From Adiantum capillus-veneris (Eukaryota; Streptophyta; Polypodiopsida; Polypodiales; Pteridaceae), in NCBI GenBank assembly GCA_014529385.2, contig CM043966.1:94611087-94675086 (forward strand): a stretch of 64,000 nucleotides of DNA, written 5' to 3'. The notes beneath the pieces are model-generated. The model ran no database searches, was not told the origin of the DNA, and worked only from the letters and a program-made list of their open reading frames with translations. A program made the position numbers and the translations under genes. Positions within the stretch are counted from its first letter, which is position 1, and each line of letters opens with the position of its first letter. Below, one piece after another: positions 11,946-23,340 of the stretch.

Positions 11946-12422
11946 CTCATGATGAAGAAGCTGCAAAATCTAGCATAGCTACACACAATGCAGGTTCAGG
12001 CGGAGCAGCTGCTCTCTTATAGGTCTCCCATCAACTTTTTAGGTTTGGATGATGACAATGAGACGACGAGAATGGCAAAGCTCGAGCTGGGGTGTTTCTT
12101 CCAGTTATGGGATTCCTGAGGAAACTGCCAAACTCATTCATCACTTGCCTAGCCAATATTTTGCAAGATGTTTTTACGGCTCTCTCTGTGTGTCTAGATG
12201 AGGAGGAAGCCCTTGGGCTTGGGGGAGGTGTAGTCTGCTTACAAGGCTGAGGAGGATGGTGCAACCTGCATGAGGAATCTGGCATCTTTAAAGTATTAGC
12301 TGTATTTTTTTAAAGAGAGAGCCAGTAGGTGAGCAAGAGCTTATGCAGCTTGCCTGCAGGCTTGCAACCTGCAGCGGGATCCTCTCCTTGCTCATTCAGA
12401 AGATACTATAGTCGGTATATTT
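11942..12422. other. No recognisable gene
   Basis: The stretch has an 84-codon minus-strand frame (12031-12285) rich in Ser and Pro, with no family resemblance, and otherwise no structure I can support. Confidence 0.5.
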
Positions 12423-12470
12423 TCTCTCTCTCTCTCTCACACACACACAAACACACACACACACACACAG

Positions 12471-12509
<39 letters not shown>

Positions 12510-12622
12510 TGCATTGCATAAAAATAAACCCTGGAACGGTAACAATGATATAAGTGGGGAAAAAAACCCATTAAATCAGACCATAAAAAATACTTATATA
12601 ATTAGTGAGAAGTGGCATGAAG

Positions 12623-12703
<81 letters not shown>

Positions 12704-12720
12704 AGGGAGGGAGGGAGGGA
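12423..12720. repeat. Two compound microsatellites
   Basis: A (CT)n(CA)n(GA)n tract at 12423-12506 and a (GA)n tract ending in GGGA repeats at 12626-12720 flank about 120 bp of AT-rich sequence. Confidence 0.95.
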
Positions 12721-12738
12721 AGAGAGAAGAAGGAGAGA

Positions 12739-13047
12739 ATTTTAACTTCATAAGAAACTATCCCAAGAGACCTTAAAGATCTATCCAACGAGGAGAGTTG
12801 AACTCAAGACCTCTTATTCAAGAGGGAAATGGCATAACCAATCTACCACACTTTGGTGATAAAAAGATTATACCATTTTCCTCTTTATTAGCACACCCAC
12901 ACACACAAGAATTTTAAGGTTAGGAAACTATCCCGAATGACTTTAAAGATCTATCCGACGAGGAGAGTTGAACTCCAGACCTATTATTCAAGAGGGAAAT
13001 GGCATAACGAATCTACCACACTTGTTTGATAGAGAGGTTATACCATT
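12739..13047. repeat. About 138-bp direct duplication, possibly tRNA/SINE-derived
   Basis: Segments 12739-12878 and 12910-13047 are direct copies 171 bp apart. On the minus strand each reads TGGTAGATTGG, then about 30 bp on, GAGTTCAACTC. The spacing and wording recall RNA polymerase III A and B boxes of tRNA-derived SINEs, but both boxes are imperfect. A plain duplicated repeat is the safer reading. Confidence 0.55.
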
Positions 13048-13129
13048 CTAATGGTCCCCATTGCCAAGCTGCATTCCACGTAATCTCTATCGATAGAATC
13101 AGATCCAGGGCCTAAGTATGTGTCCATTC

Positions 13130-13131
<2 letters not shown>

Positions 13132-13208
<77 letters not shown>
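13132..13208. repeat. (GA)n microsatellite
   Basis: This is a pure GA dinucleotide run of about 77 bp. The Arg/Glu and Ser/Leu frames across it are artefacts. Confidence 0.97.
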
Positions 13209-13212
<4 letters not shown>

Positions 13213-13662
13213 TATTAATCAATTGACACACCAAAAGAGTTATCTGGTTTTTGGACAGTTGACTCTTCGAAACCATTACGTGACTTTTGGTTTTTGGAAA
13301 GTTGACCATAGATGGCCTATGAGAGACCAGGTATATTTGCGTCCATTGACATTTTGGAAGCACAAGTGATGTTTGGAGGCCGTAAACATAGATGATGGAG
13401 AAGATGCATATGTGAAGTTAAAAATCGTAAAAAAGTACTTTTAAATATGCTTTCTTGCTTGATCATGAGCTGCATCAATTTTACAACATGGATATGTTCA
13501 AGGTGCTTTGCTAAATGTCACTCGATTTTGTATTAGCTCGGAAACACTTGCTCGGACTTTGGGATTCCTCGAGTGCTTTTTCTAAAGGGGTAAAGAGGAG
13601 TAGCAACTAGGGCTTGAAGTGCCAAAGTACACCTAAAAGGTTTACACCTAAAACTTGTTAGA
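13209..13662 (+). other. Leader of element G, part adjacent to gag
   Basis: This AT-rich, non-coding sequence leads into the gag ATG at 13663. The last 200 bp, with AGCTCGGAAACACTTGCTCG and a GGTTTACACCTAAAAC stretch, look like the native leader of element G resuming after the inserted material. Confidence 0.45.
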
Positions 13663-15253
13663 ATGGTTGACAATAGTAAAGAGAGTGAAAATAATGTTGA
13701 TAACTTTGATTTTGCTAATGAGCAAGCTACTAATGATGCCCTGATGCTTGTTAAATATCTTGTTTCTAGGCTTCAACAAGCCATGGGCAATCCATCCCTC
13801 CAAAGTGAAGTGCAACGGCAGCTTTGTGCTCATGGGATTCTCCAAGCTCCCCACCATGACGAGAGAACACCTAGGAAGCCTCCTTGCGAGACTTCTAAAA
13901 TAGGTCTATCTCTGCTTCGGGAAGAAGAAGAGGATCCCCATGAAGGGCTCAAAAATTTGCTCCTTGATGACGCATCTCCTTTTCAAAGTAGAATTCAAGA
14001 GCCTCCACCGAAGGAACGAGAAAGAAGCGAGTCTCCCACCACCTCGACAGAGATGGATCCACGAAGACGGAGGGCTAAACGCTATCCATCACCTCCAAAA
14101 TGGAGAAGACCATCGCATACTTCTCCACACCATACTTCAAAGAGGGATCACAAAAAGCAAGAGAAGAAAAAGGCAAGAAAGAGGACACCCTCTTCTCCAT
14201 CTTCTTCATCCTCTTCCTCTTATGAAAGTGATGGTGAAGACAAAGAAGATCAAGAAAAGGGCAAGAAAGAGGTCACCCTCTTCTCCATGTTCCTCAAATT
14301 CTTCATCTTCTGAAGAAAGTGATGTTGCAACCTTTGAACCATCAAAAAGAAGAGGCCATAGGAAATCCTATGCCGCATGGAAGAGGTCATCCAAGCTCAA
14401 GAAGTTCAAAGAGGGAGGGAAGAGCATCTCTTTTCTTACCTACGATGGCACTTTTGGTGCTACAGACAAAGTCTTGGCCTTTATCCAACAATTTGATGCG
14501 GCATTCGGAGATAAGGGCTTCACGAAGTCCTCTAAGCTACACCATGTAGCTATGCACTTTCTAAAGTCCACCAGACAATGGTCGTCTAGCCTACGGGCCA
14601 ACGGTGAAGCTCCACAAACATGGAAAGCTATAAGAGCTTTCATTATGAAGCAGTTTTTGGCCACCGATGCCAAAGACAAAGTACTCACCGAATGGTGAAG
14701 CTTGAAGCTCTATCCCTATGAATCCATCCACAAATATGTAGACAAGTTTTGGGACCTACAACTCAAAGCCACTGTCTTCAAAAAGTTGGATTTTGGAGAG
14801 CAAAAGCAGCAAATTTACATGGGCTTAACTGAAGAAATGGCGGAGTATGTCAACTCCCAAAGGCCACATACCATATCGGGGGTAATACATCATACTATGG
14901 TGGCCTCTCGAATCAATTTCCAAACAGGGGCTAAGAGGAATTCTAAGCCCCCTGAAAACAAGGGTTCCAATGAGCCTAAGGGGAAGGACAATGTCCAAAA
15001 CTCTCCTAAGGGCAACTCCAACAAAGCTAAAGAGAAGGGAGTTTATAAAGGCAAAAATAAACTCTCTCCTGAAGAGCTTGAGCGTTATCATAAGGATAAC
15101 AGGTGTTTCAAGTGCGGCGAACAAGGGCATGCGTACCACGCTTGTCCCCAAAAGAACAACCGCCATGATCCTCGTAGAGCTACCTTGGTTGAAATTCAAG
15201 AGGAGGAAACTCACCACAAGGATCTCCTTTATGCCATGCTTGGGGATAGGTAA
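13663..15253 (+). pseudogene. gag polyprotein of element G
   Basis: The capsid/nucleocapsid protein packages element RNA. The ATG at 13663 opens frame 1. A Lys/Arg/Ser-rich low-complexity region (about 14050-14330) follows, where reading shifts to frame 2. The retrotransposon gag domain runs from about 14430 to 14900 (F-L-T-Y-D-G-T-F, W-S-S-S-L-R-A, Y-P-Y-E-S-I-H-K-Y-V-D-K-F). A CCHC zinc knuckle, C-F-K-C-G-E-Q-G-H-A-Y-H-A-C, lies at about 15109-15150. A TGA stop at 14696-14698 and the frameshift near 14250-14300 disable it. Confidence 0.88.
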
Positions 15254-15255
15254 GA

Positions 15256-16640
15256 GAACATGATGCTTTTATTCTCTTTGACCCCGGTTCTACTCATAAT
15301 TTTATATCTATAGAGTTGGCCACCAAGCTAGGCATACAAACCTACGAGATGGAAGATGTCCCACCCGCAGACAGTGCTTTCAAGGGGCAAGAAGCTTCAA
15401 TCACTCCTTTAATCGGGAAACTGAGGCTCCATGTCCAACGCTATGTGGACAAAGAGGACTTCTTTATCTCTCCTGTCAAGCATGAGGATGTAATCCTAGG
15501 GGCACCATGGTTTGACTGCATGGCTGCCAATGTTAAATTCCCTGAAAGGAGAATCTCCTTTAAGTTCAGGGAAAAAGATACGTATATAGATTCTAAGATG
15601 GGTAACACTATACCCATTGTACATACACAAGCTTTCAACAAGTCAATACAGAGCTCTATTTCTGTGTACATGATTTTTGTTAAAGATTCTCAAAATGAAC
15701 CTAATGTTTTAACTAAAGAAAATATACGCAATCAAAAGGAATTAGAGTTATCAAATTTTCTCAAGGGGTTTCAAGATGTCTTTATTGATGACATCCCTTG
15801 TGAGCTACCTCCTAAACGAGGCAATGATGACCATGCAATTGAACTTCTTCCAGGAAGTTCATTGCCTAACAAACCTCCTTATAGAGTTTCTCAAGGTCAA
15901 CAAGAGGAGATTATGTGGCAAGTGCAGGAGTTAGTTGAGAAGGGCATGGTTAGGCCTAGCTCATCTCCATTTTATTCTCCTTTGCTACTATCGTATGTGT
16001 GTCGACTATAGAGTACTAAATAGGATCACTATCAAAAATAGGTTTCCCGTTCCATGGGTAGAAGACCTATTTGATAAGCTACAAGGCTCCACCTACTTCA
16101 GTAGGATTGACCTAAAAAGTGGCTATCATCAAATAAGGATAGTTGATCAAGACATTGTAAAGACCGCATTTTGCACTACATTTGGTCTTTATGAATACAT
16201 TGTCATGCCTTTTGGCTTGACTAATGCACCAGCCACATTCAACCTCTGGATGGAGAAGCTATTCAAGCCTCACTGAACCTTTATTGGAGTGTTCTTTGAT
16301 GATATCATCATCTACTCTAATTCATTAGACGAACACAAGCGACACCTCCAAGTAATATTTCAAGTTCTAAGAGAGAATAAACTTAACGTTAATTGAAAGA
16401 AAAGTGATTTTTTCTTACAAGAGATTCAGTATTTAGGTCACATTATCTCTCAAGATGGCATCCAAATGGATCCATCAAAGCTAGAGGTAATAAAAGGTTA
16501 GCCTAAACCAAAGAATCTTCATGAGTTAAGAAGCTTTATAGGTATGTGCACATACTATAGACGCTTCATAGAAAAGTTCTCACTAATAGGAGGACCATTA
16601 CATGACCTAACAAAGAAAAACGTTAGGTACACATGGTCTG
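15256..16640 (+). pseudogene. Protease and reverse transcriptase of element G
   Basis: Frame 1 from 15256 gives a retropepsin-like block, L-F-D-P-G-S-T-H-N-F-I-S; the usual active-site D-S-G has become D-P-G. The RT follows after a frameshift at about 15985. Its blocks are V-D-Y-R-V-L-N-R (16003-16025), [12 protein letters not shown] (about 16100-16135), [12 protein letters not shown] (16205-16240) and the catalytic V-F-F-D-D-I-I-I-Y (about 16290-16317). Stops at 16274-16276, near 16395 and near 16499 break it. The RT clearly belongs to the gypsy group. Confidence 0.9.
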
Positions 16641-18340
16641 AATAGAGAAAAATGCTTTTGAAAAGCTTAAAGAAAAGTTTATCTCTCAACCTGTGCTTAC
16701 ACTACCGGATCTCTCAAAGCCATTTGAGGTCCAATGTGATGCTTGTGGTGAATGCCTTGGAGCTATTTTGCTTCAAGAAGGGCACGCCAGAGGCTATGAA
16801 TGTCGAAGGCTCGACCCTATTGAGCAAGCTCTAGGCATATATGAAAAGGAACTCCTTGCAGTTCTACATGCCTTAGACTCATGGAAGCACTATTTATTGG
16901 GGACTCCTTTCATTCTGCGAACGGATCACCAAAGTCTTAAGTACTCCATGACGCAGACCAAGCTCTCCGACAAACAAATGAGGTGGGCAAATTTTCTTCC
17001 GCAATTTCATTTTCATATTGCTCACATTGCTGGCAAGCATAATCAAGTAGCCGATGCACTCTCAAGACGGCCGAGAGTGAATGCGATTTCCATAGCAACT
17101 CACAATGATCTATCTTATATGATAGATGAGTATGCTATTGATCCCGATTTTAGAGATGTGATTCCAGCCCTTGCACTAGGGAAGAAAGAGGAACCATTTA
17201 CTTTACAAGATGGTTATCTTCTCTACGACAATAGACTATGCGTTACTAGCTCACTACGTGAGAAAGTAATGTATGAATCTCATGCTTCTCCTTATGCAGG
17301 GCATAGAGGGATTCAGTCTACCCTAAAGGGGATTGAAACATATTTCTATTGGCCTACCATGAAAGCAAACATACAAGAGTATGTTTCTAAATGTTTGGTA
17401 TGCCAAAAGACGAAGTTTGATAGAGGGAATCAACTTGGATTGCTTCAACCTTTGCCAATCCCTAATTCACCATGGGAGAGCATATCCATGGATTTTATCT
17501 TTGGATTGCCTAAGTCTATCCATGGGAATACGGGAATATGGATGATAGTAGACAGGTTCAGTAAACAAGCTCATTTTATACCTATCAAAAAGACTATCAA
17601 CGCCCATCAAATGGCAACCCTCTTCATTTCACAAATCTTCAAGTAACATGGCTTGCAAATGTCCATAGTGTCGGATAGAAATCCTAGAATGACCAGTAAT
17701 TTCTAGAAGGGTCTCTTTGAGAATTTAGGAACAAGGCTAAACTTCTCTTCGACCTATCACCCGCAAATGGATGGCCAAAGTGAAATATCTAACCGAACAA
17801 TCCTTGATCTACTAAAAGCCTATGTAACGGAAGTAGATCAAAGATCCCAATGGGAGAAGTACTTACCCTTAGTGGAGTATGCATACAATAACACTGTACA
17901 TACTTCCACGGGAAAAGCACCTTCTGAGGTAATAGAGGGAAGATAAAAAATTCCCTTGCTAATTAAGGTACACGGGAAGATCTTCGTTGCAGTTGAGTAT
18001 AGCCAAGACCTACAAGAATCTTTTCAAAAGATTAAGGATGCTATCTCTATCTCATAGCAAAGTCAAAAGGCTACTACTGACAAGCACAGATGAGCCCAAG
18101 CCTTTAAAGAAAATGATTGGGTCTTATTAAAATTTCCCAAGGCTCAATTAAGGTACACAATGGGCAAGAATCCTATGGGACACCAAAAGTACTATGCTAA
18201 GTTAGCAAAAAGGTACTATGGTCCTTTCCATATTTTTAGGCCAATCAATGAGATGGCCTACCAACTCAAGTTTCCCAATCATTGGCTCATACACAATGCT
18301 TTCGATGTGAGCCTATTAAAGCGTTACAAAGGAGAGCCAC
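16641..18340 (+). pseudogene. RNase H and integrase of element G
   Basis: RNase H (about 16690-17090) shows the V-Q-C-D-A-C-G-E block and the R-T-D-H-Q-S-L-K-Y block. Integrase follows with a zinc-binding H-x-G-H-R-G..C-L-V-C-Q module (about 17280-17410) and the catalytic S-M-D-F-I-F-G-L-P, V-S-D-R-N-P and P-Q-M-D-G-Q-S-E blocks holding the D, D and E residues (17488, 17670 and 17763 regions). Stops near 17644, 17704, 17944 and 18055 are present. After 18109 a K-R-Y-Y-G-P-F block represents the GPY/F module. Confidence 0.9.
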
Positions 18341-18570
18341 CTCAAGAACCAACTATTGAAGACCCATCGGAGATCGAGGACCAAGAAGAGGTGCTGCAGC
18401 CCAAGGCCATTCTCCGACATGAAGACAAGGTACTAAGAGGTGGTAAGACTATCCGAAGATATCTTATTAAGTTTAAGAATTATCCTTTTGAAGCTGCTAG
18501 ATGGATGCAAGGCATACAATTAAAGGATAATGTAAACCTTGTCAATGCTTACAATGCTTCCCTAGAGTAA
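18341..18570 (+). pseudogene. Chromodomain at the integrase C-terminus, element G
   Basis: The last readable part of pol contains E-V-L-Q-P-K-A-I-L-R-H-E-D followed by R-R-Y-L-I-K-F-K-N-Y-P and A-R-W-M-Q. It has the layout of a chromodomain, including the Y-L-I-K-F-K strand and a final W-M where most have W-E. Chromodomains direct chromovirus insertion to particular chromatin. The stop is at 18568-18570. This places element G among the chromoviruses; I cannot fix the clade by eye. Confidence 0.8.
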
Positions 18571-18924
18571 GCAAATGTACAAATGTTAAAAATGAACAAA
18601 GTTTTTGTCTTATAAGACTCTCTTTTTCTTTATTGTACACAAAAATGAAGTAGTATGCATGCTTAGATCAAGTTTATGGAGACGACGTCTCCCAAACACC
18701 AAGTAGAGCTTGTCACTCTACTATGGAAGATTGATAGGACTAATGTGTAGACATGCTTGCGGCAACCTCGGCTCTCAAGTGCCAAATGGACTAGTCATCC
18801 ATTCTAGAACAATGTCATAGGGTAACATAGGGATCCTCTACCCGCTAAGAAAAAGGACTCATGAATATGCTTTATTTTCTCTACACCATAGTCGAGGACG
18901 ACTATGATTTCAAGAGAGAGGTAA
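18571..18924 (+). other. 3' untranslated region and polypurine tract of element G
   Basis: This is non-coding sequence between the pol stop and the 3' LTR. The last bases, AAGAGAGAGGTAA (18912-18924), form the polypurine tract used to prime plus-strand DNA. No gene is visible. Confidence 0.75.
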
Positions 18925-20484
18925 TGTCATAATAATCAATATCTAATTCTCCTAAATGATTTTCTCATATTAAACAGATCATTTAATATGGCCAAGGGAC
19001 AAAAAGATACAATATTGGTTAAGTTAGCAGACCGACCACAGTAGGGATCCAAAGGGGGGTCCATTAGCAAAAGAGCTCTGTGCAACAATGGGCTCAAAAG
19101 ACCTTAAGGTTCAGCCATTAAGACTTCCAAAATGCTGAGGTTCCAAAATTCAAAGGTTGTGTCCAAAGGTCAACTTTAGAGAAAATTGGGTGCTTTGTGT
19201 GTGTCCCAAAAGTCTTTGAGAAGCCCTACATAGGAGGGGGCGAGCCCAAGAAGTAGGGGATGAGAGAGAAACTCATACACACGCACACACAAGCTCCCTT
19301 TGTACACAAGGGGAAAGAGGGACACATGTAAGCTCCCTAGCCCAGATGCCCACAAGGTGTACTCAAATTCTATTGGATGGCCTTGGAGGTGGACCAATGA
19401 GAATTAGGCTAGAGTAAATCTAGTTTAATTAATTTAAAAACACTTAATAAAAGAACCAATAAGAATTAAGCTCTCTAGAAGACTATTGGACAGTCTCCCA
19501 AGGGGACCAATGAGCATTCAGCAGCCCAATGGCTTGGCTGATTCCTATTGGCCAGGAGGCAAAGGGGTCCAATGAGAGTTTAGTTGAATTAAATGATTAC
19601 CTAAAGCTCTCACAAAAGGGGAAAGGGGGACACATGTCGTAAGGCTATCACTTATGCTGCTTAATTACCATTGGCTAAGCCTGGGGAGGTCCAATAGGAT
19701 ACTAGCAAGAGAAAATACCAAGAGGGGTCGACCAAGAGAGAGAGGGGGCTGATTTTTCAAAGGCATTATCACGTACACACTCACACTAGCTCATGTGTGA
19801 AGTAAAGAAGACTCTCTCTCCTTCTCAAGGTTTAATGGAAAGCTTATCACCTACTCCAAGCTTGTGAAAAGGGAGGCCTACACCAACAACTCTTGGATTT
19901 GTGATGCAAATCCAACCAAGAGCCAAGCTCCAATGCATGCTCATCTCCTCTACCATGCTAATTACTAAGCTAAGCTATCCTAATATGAGTGATTATGTGA
20001 GGAGATGTACATCTTTCTCATAAGAATTCTCCTTCTTCCTCTCAATCTACTCTCATACCCCGCTAGCTCTCACCATCTTCGAAGGTGTGTGAGGTCTTGG
20101 GTCTGAGACATTGAGGGAATTGATGTTTTGTTTGATAAGTGTTCTGTGTAGTGCATGAAGTTTCCATCTTAATTGCAGCTAGTATTGAAGGAACACTAGA
20201 AATTGTATTGTAAAATGTCTCTCTTGATGGGAGAAACCATAATACAAAGCCTTTTGGAGGGGGGACCGGCTCCATGCAAATCCGGTCCTCAATTGTTGTC
20301 AATTGCTTAATTTCTCTCTCTTTTGAAGTATTGTTCATGCTATCTAACTAGGTGTTATGCTTTTTGCTGCTTTCTCCACCCAAGAACTCTTGTTATTATC
20401 ATTAGGAATATATTCTAATGAAATGCTCACTATGTTCATGCTATTTTCCGCTACACACAAGTTACTAGGCCATTAAATGTTACA
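18925..20484 (+). repeat. 3' LTR of element G
   Basis: This LTR starts TGTCATAATAATC and ends TTACA, and is 1560 bp long. It aligns with 2961-4498 with scattered substitutions and small indels, for example an extra GCCAGGAGGC block near 19551-19560 and a missing GAATAGTAGGGATCC block near the start. Confidence 0.93.
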
Positions 20485-20489
20485 GGATC
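20485..20489. repeat. Right target-site duplication GGATC of element G
   Basis: This is identical to 2956-2960. The sequence after it (TACAAAATGAAACGG) continues the transposase exon interrupted at 2960. Confidence 0.93.
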
Positions 20490-20586
20490 TACAAAATGAA
20501 ACGGAGGACATTTGCCTAAACGGAGAGCTCTATATCGACATGGGGAGATATGTTGAGCTATGGGAGGATGAGAGAGAGACCTCTTA
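20485..20586 (+). pseudogene. Last exon of TNP2-type transposase, copy A, resumed
   Basis: The reading continues the acidic C-terminus cut at 2960 (L-Q-N-E-T-E-D-I-C-L-N-G-E-L-Y) and ends at TAA 20584-20586, matching copy B at 26946-27046. It identifies this segment as the right half of the exon disrupted by element G. Confidence 0.85.
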
Positions 20587-20715
20587 AAGCCATAAACATT
20601 GTATTTGTACAATTTTGCTCCGTTTTATAATATATATTGTATTCACGTGGCTTTTTGTCCATTCTTGTCTATATGCTATAGTTGAGAAATGTAAATTGTG
20701 TTTAATCGTCATTGC

Positions 20716-20718
<3 letters not shown>

Positions 20719-20794
<76 letters not shown>
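20719..20794. repeat. (CT)n microsatellite between the two CACTA genes, copy A
   Basis: A pure CT tract occupies the spacer between the TNP2 stop and the PttA gene. Copy B has a longer CT tract at the same site (27177-27272); copy C has none there. Confidence 0.96.
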
Positions 20795-20797
<3 letters not shown>

Positions 20798-20899
20798 CCA
20801 TATGACTGTTTGATTTGTTTCATAGTATAGATTATAAGTTCTCCATATTTTCTTCTCCATTCAATATTAAGATTAAATATTCGTGTGTTTAATGCAGGT

Positions 20900-21888
20900 A
20901 TGGATGATGATGATTTTCTTTCTTCTTTGTCACCTCAACAGAGGAGGTGGTATGAGGAGCGTCATTGCTATGGAGCATCATCACGTCATTCCACTCCTTT
21001 AGTGTCTCTCTCCATTTTGGATCATTTAGCATGCTCTGAAGCTTTGGTGTCGACGAGACAATCTTCACACTCGTCTAGGCACCGACATTCTAGTGGTGGC
21101 GGTGGCAGTTGCTGTGGGGATGCCGCCGTTGATGCGTCGACACCGCCTCATGTTCGACGACGGTCCTTACCTTCCCCTTCTTTGCCCGCCCCCACACCAA
21201 CCACGGAATTGCCATCTATGCAAGGTTTTGTGTGGCTATCAGCTGTTCCTAGCTAGCTACTCCTCCGGGAGTCACCCCAGTCGACACTCCTTGTTTCAGG
21301 GCCCAGACTCCAATGGAGACACCTGACGTCCGTACCCCCATCGAGACGCCACTAGAGACACCACTTGAGACCCCTACCGAGACACCCAGGTCCACGTGTC
21401 ACAGGCAAGAGGGCCTGCCATACTCGGTCGACATAAGCGACGACATCATCTTGGATGACGAAGGCAAGAAGGTGATCTCGTGCATGCACGGTCTTTGCTC
21501 TCAGGTGTTCCGATATTACATACTAAACACCTAGAGTGAAGTGCCAAATGAATTAAAAGATAGAGTCATCAGCATGCTACATGATAAGCTTTCCGTGTCA
21601 AGTCAGGATGAGCGCTTTAATGAAGACCTGATGAAGGTTTGAATGCGCGAATACTACAAGCACAAGCGTTCTAAAGTACAAAAAACAATAAAGCATGGGT
21701 GGAACAGACCAGATTGGCTGGCCAAAGAAGATTGGAAGAATGTGAAGCAAGCAACACGCGAGAATCCTGACAAGTGGAAGCAACAAAAGGAGGTAGCCAA
21801 AGCGCGAGTAGACGGAGGGAGCTCGCATCACTTGGGGAGCGGCAGGTGGGCATCTGAATTTCGGCGCTCTAGCAAAACGGGTAAACCC
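20900..21888 (+). pseudogene. PttA/En-Spm (Transposase_24) gene, copy A
   Basis: This is the second CACTA gene, of the plant PttA/En-Spm family, probably a DNA-binding accessory transposase protein. A TTTAATGCAG acceptor-like site directly precedes the ATG at 20900. A Ser/Gly-rich N-terminus is followed by repeated E-T-P motifs (about 21310-21390). The family region follows, with D-I-S-D-D-I-I-L-D-D-E-G-K-K, E-V-P-N-E-L-K-D-R-V-I and Y-Y-K-H-K-R-S-K-V-Q-K. Stops near 21254, 21533 and 21641 break it. Copies B and C have homologous genes. Confidence 0.82.
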
Positions 21889-21891
21889 GTG

Positions 21892-22515
<624 letters not shown>

Positions 22516-22554
22516 AGATAAAAAAAAGTACAAAAAACATGAATTAATGAAATG

Positions 22555-22846
22555 TTATATTAAGATCTAGGATTATGTTAGATTTGAAATTACATTTAAG
22601 ATTAGGTTAGACTAAGATCGAAGATTAGGATACATTAAGATCGAAGATTAGGTTAGATTACATTTAACTTATATTTAAAATTTATGCTAAATTTAAAATT
22701 AGGTTAGACTTAAGATTAGGTTAAGATTTAAATTAGATTAAACTTAAGATTAGGTTAGGTTACATTTAGGTTTAGGTTAGATTTAAGATTAGATTAGATT
22801 TAGGTTTATGTTGAATTTAAGATTAGATTAGATTATAAGAGTTGTT
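22555..22846. repeat. AT-rich minisatellite built on TTAGGTTAGATT-like units
   Basis: About 290 bp consist of degenerate units such as GATTAGGTTAGATTAAG, repeated many times with variable spacing. No gene is present. Confidence 0.8.
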
Positions 22847-23082
22847 GCCAATTATAACTCGTTGGACTCTTGACACTGGCCAACAGGCAGTAATCTTGCA
22901 ACCCAATAGACATATTCGTTGATGCCATGTTTGTTGGTGATGCAGCGGTTGAGGTCCAGGGAGGTTGAGACACGAGAAGGTGATTTGGGGGCTGTGCAGG
23001 AGGCGCAGAGGACGGGGCCGTCCTGTAGGCTGATGCTGGAGCAGGAGTGAGATTAAGATTGCTCTTAGATTTAATGAATGTA
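22847..23082 (+). pseudogene. Detached duplicate of a transposase exon fragment
   Basis: Positions 22848-22917 repeat the GTTGTTGCCAATTATAACTC..CCAACAGGCAG..AACCCAATAGAC segment of the TNP2 N-terminal exon of copy B (23502-23571) in the same orientation. The following 165 bp are not shared with the other copies and show no recognised gene. A partial duplication or gene-conversion scar is the likely cause. Confidence 0.65.
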
Positions 23083-23223
23083 GATTTCCTGTACCCACAA
23101 ATATAGGCATTGACCAATAAAGACGAAATTATAACCTGGTGGCTCTGATCTCCGTGTACCTCTAGACCGAGGTGTGCAAGGATTGGACATGACTTGAGAA
23201 CGTGAGGTAGTTTACAGTGTGAA

Positions 23224-23225
<2 letters not shown>

Positions 23226-23289
<64 letters not shown>
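23226..23289. repeat. (GA)n microsatellite upstream of TNP2, copy B
   Basis: This GA tract lies upstream of the first TNP2 exon. Copy C has the same tract in reverse complement at 63036-63108, so the SSR predates the separation of the two copies. Confidence 0.95.
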
Positions 23290-23292
<3 letters not shown>

Positions 23293-23340
23293 CCAATAGA
23301 ACATTAATTTTATGTCCAGGTTATAAGGTTTTTAATTCAT

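Noticed and set aside
22555-22846. Telomere-like array (TTAGG and TTTAGG motifs)
   Set aside because: The units are irregular and AT-rich, with no run of TTTAGGG; it is a degenerate minisatellite.
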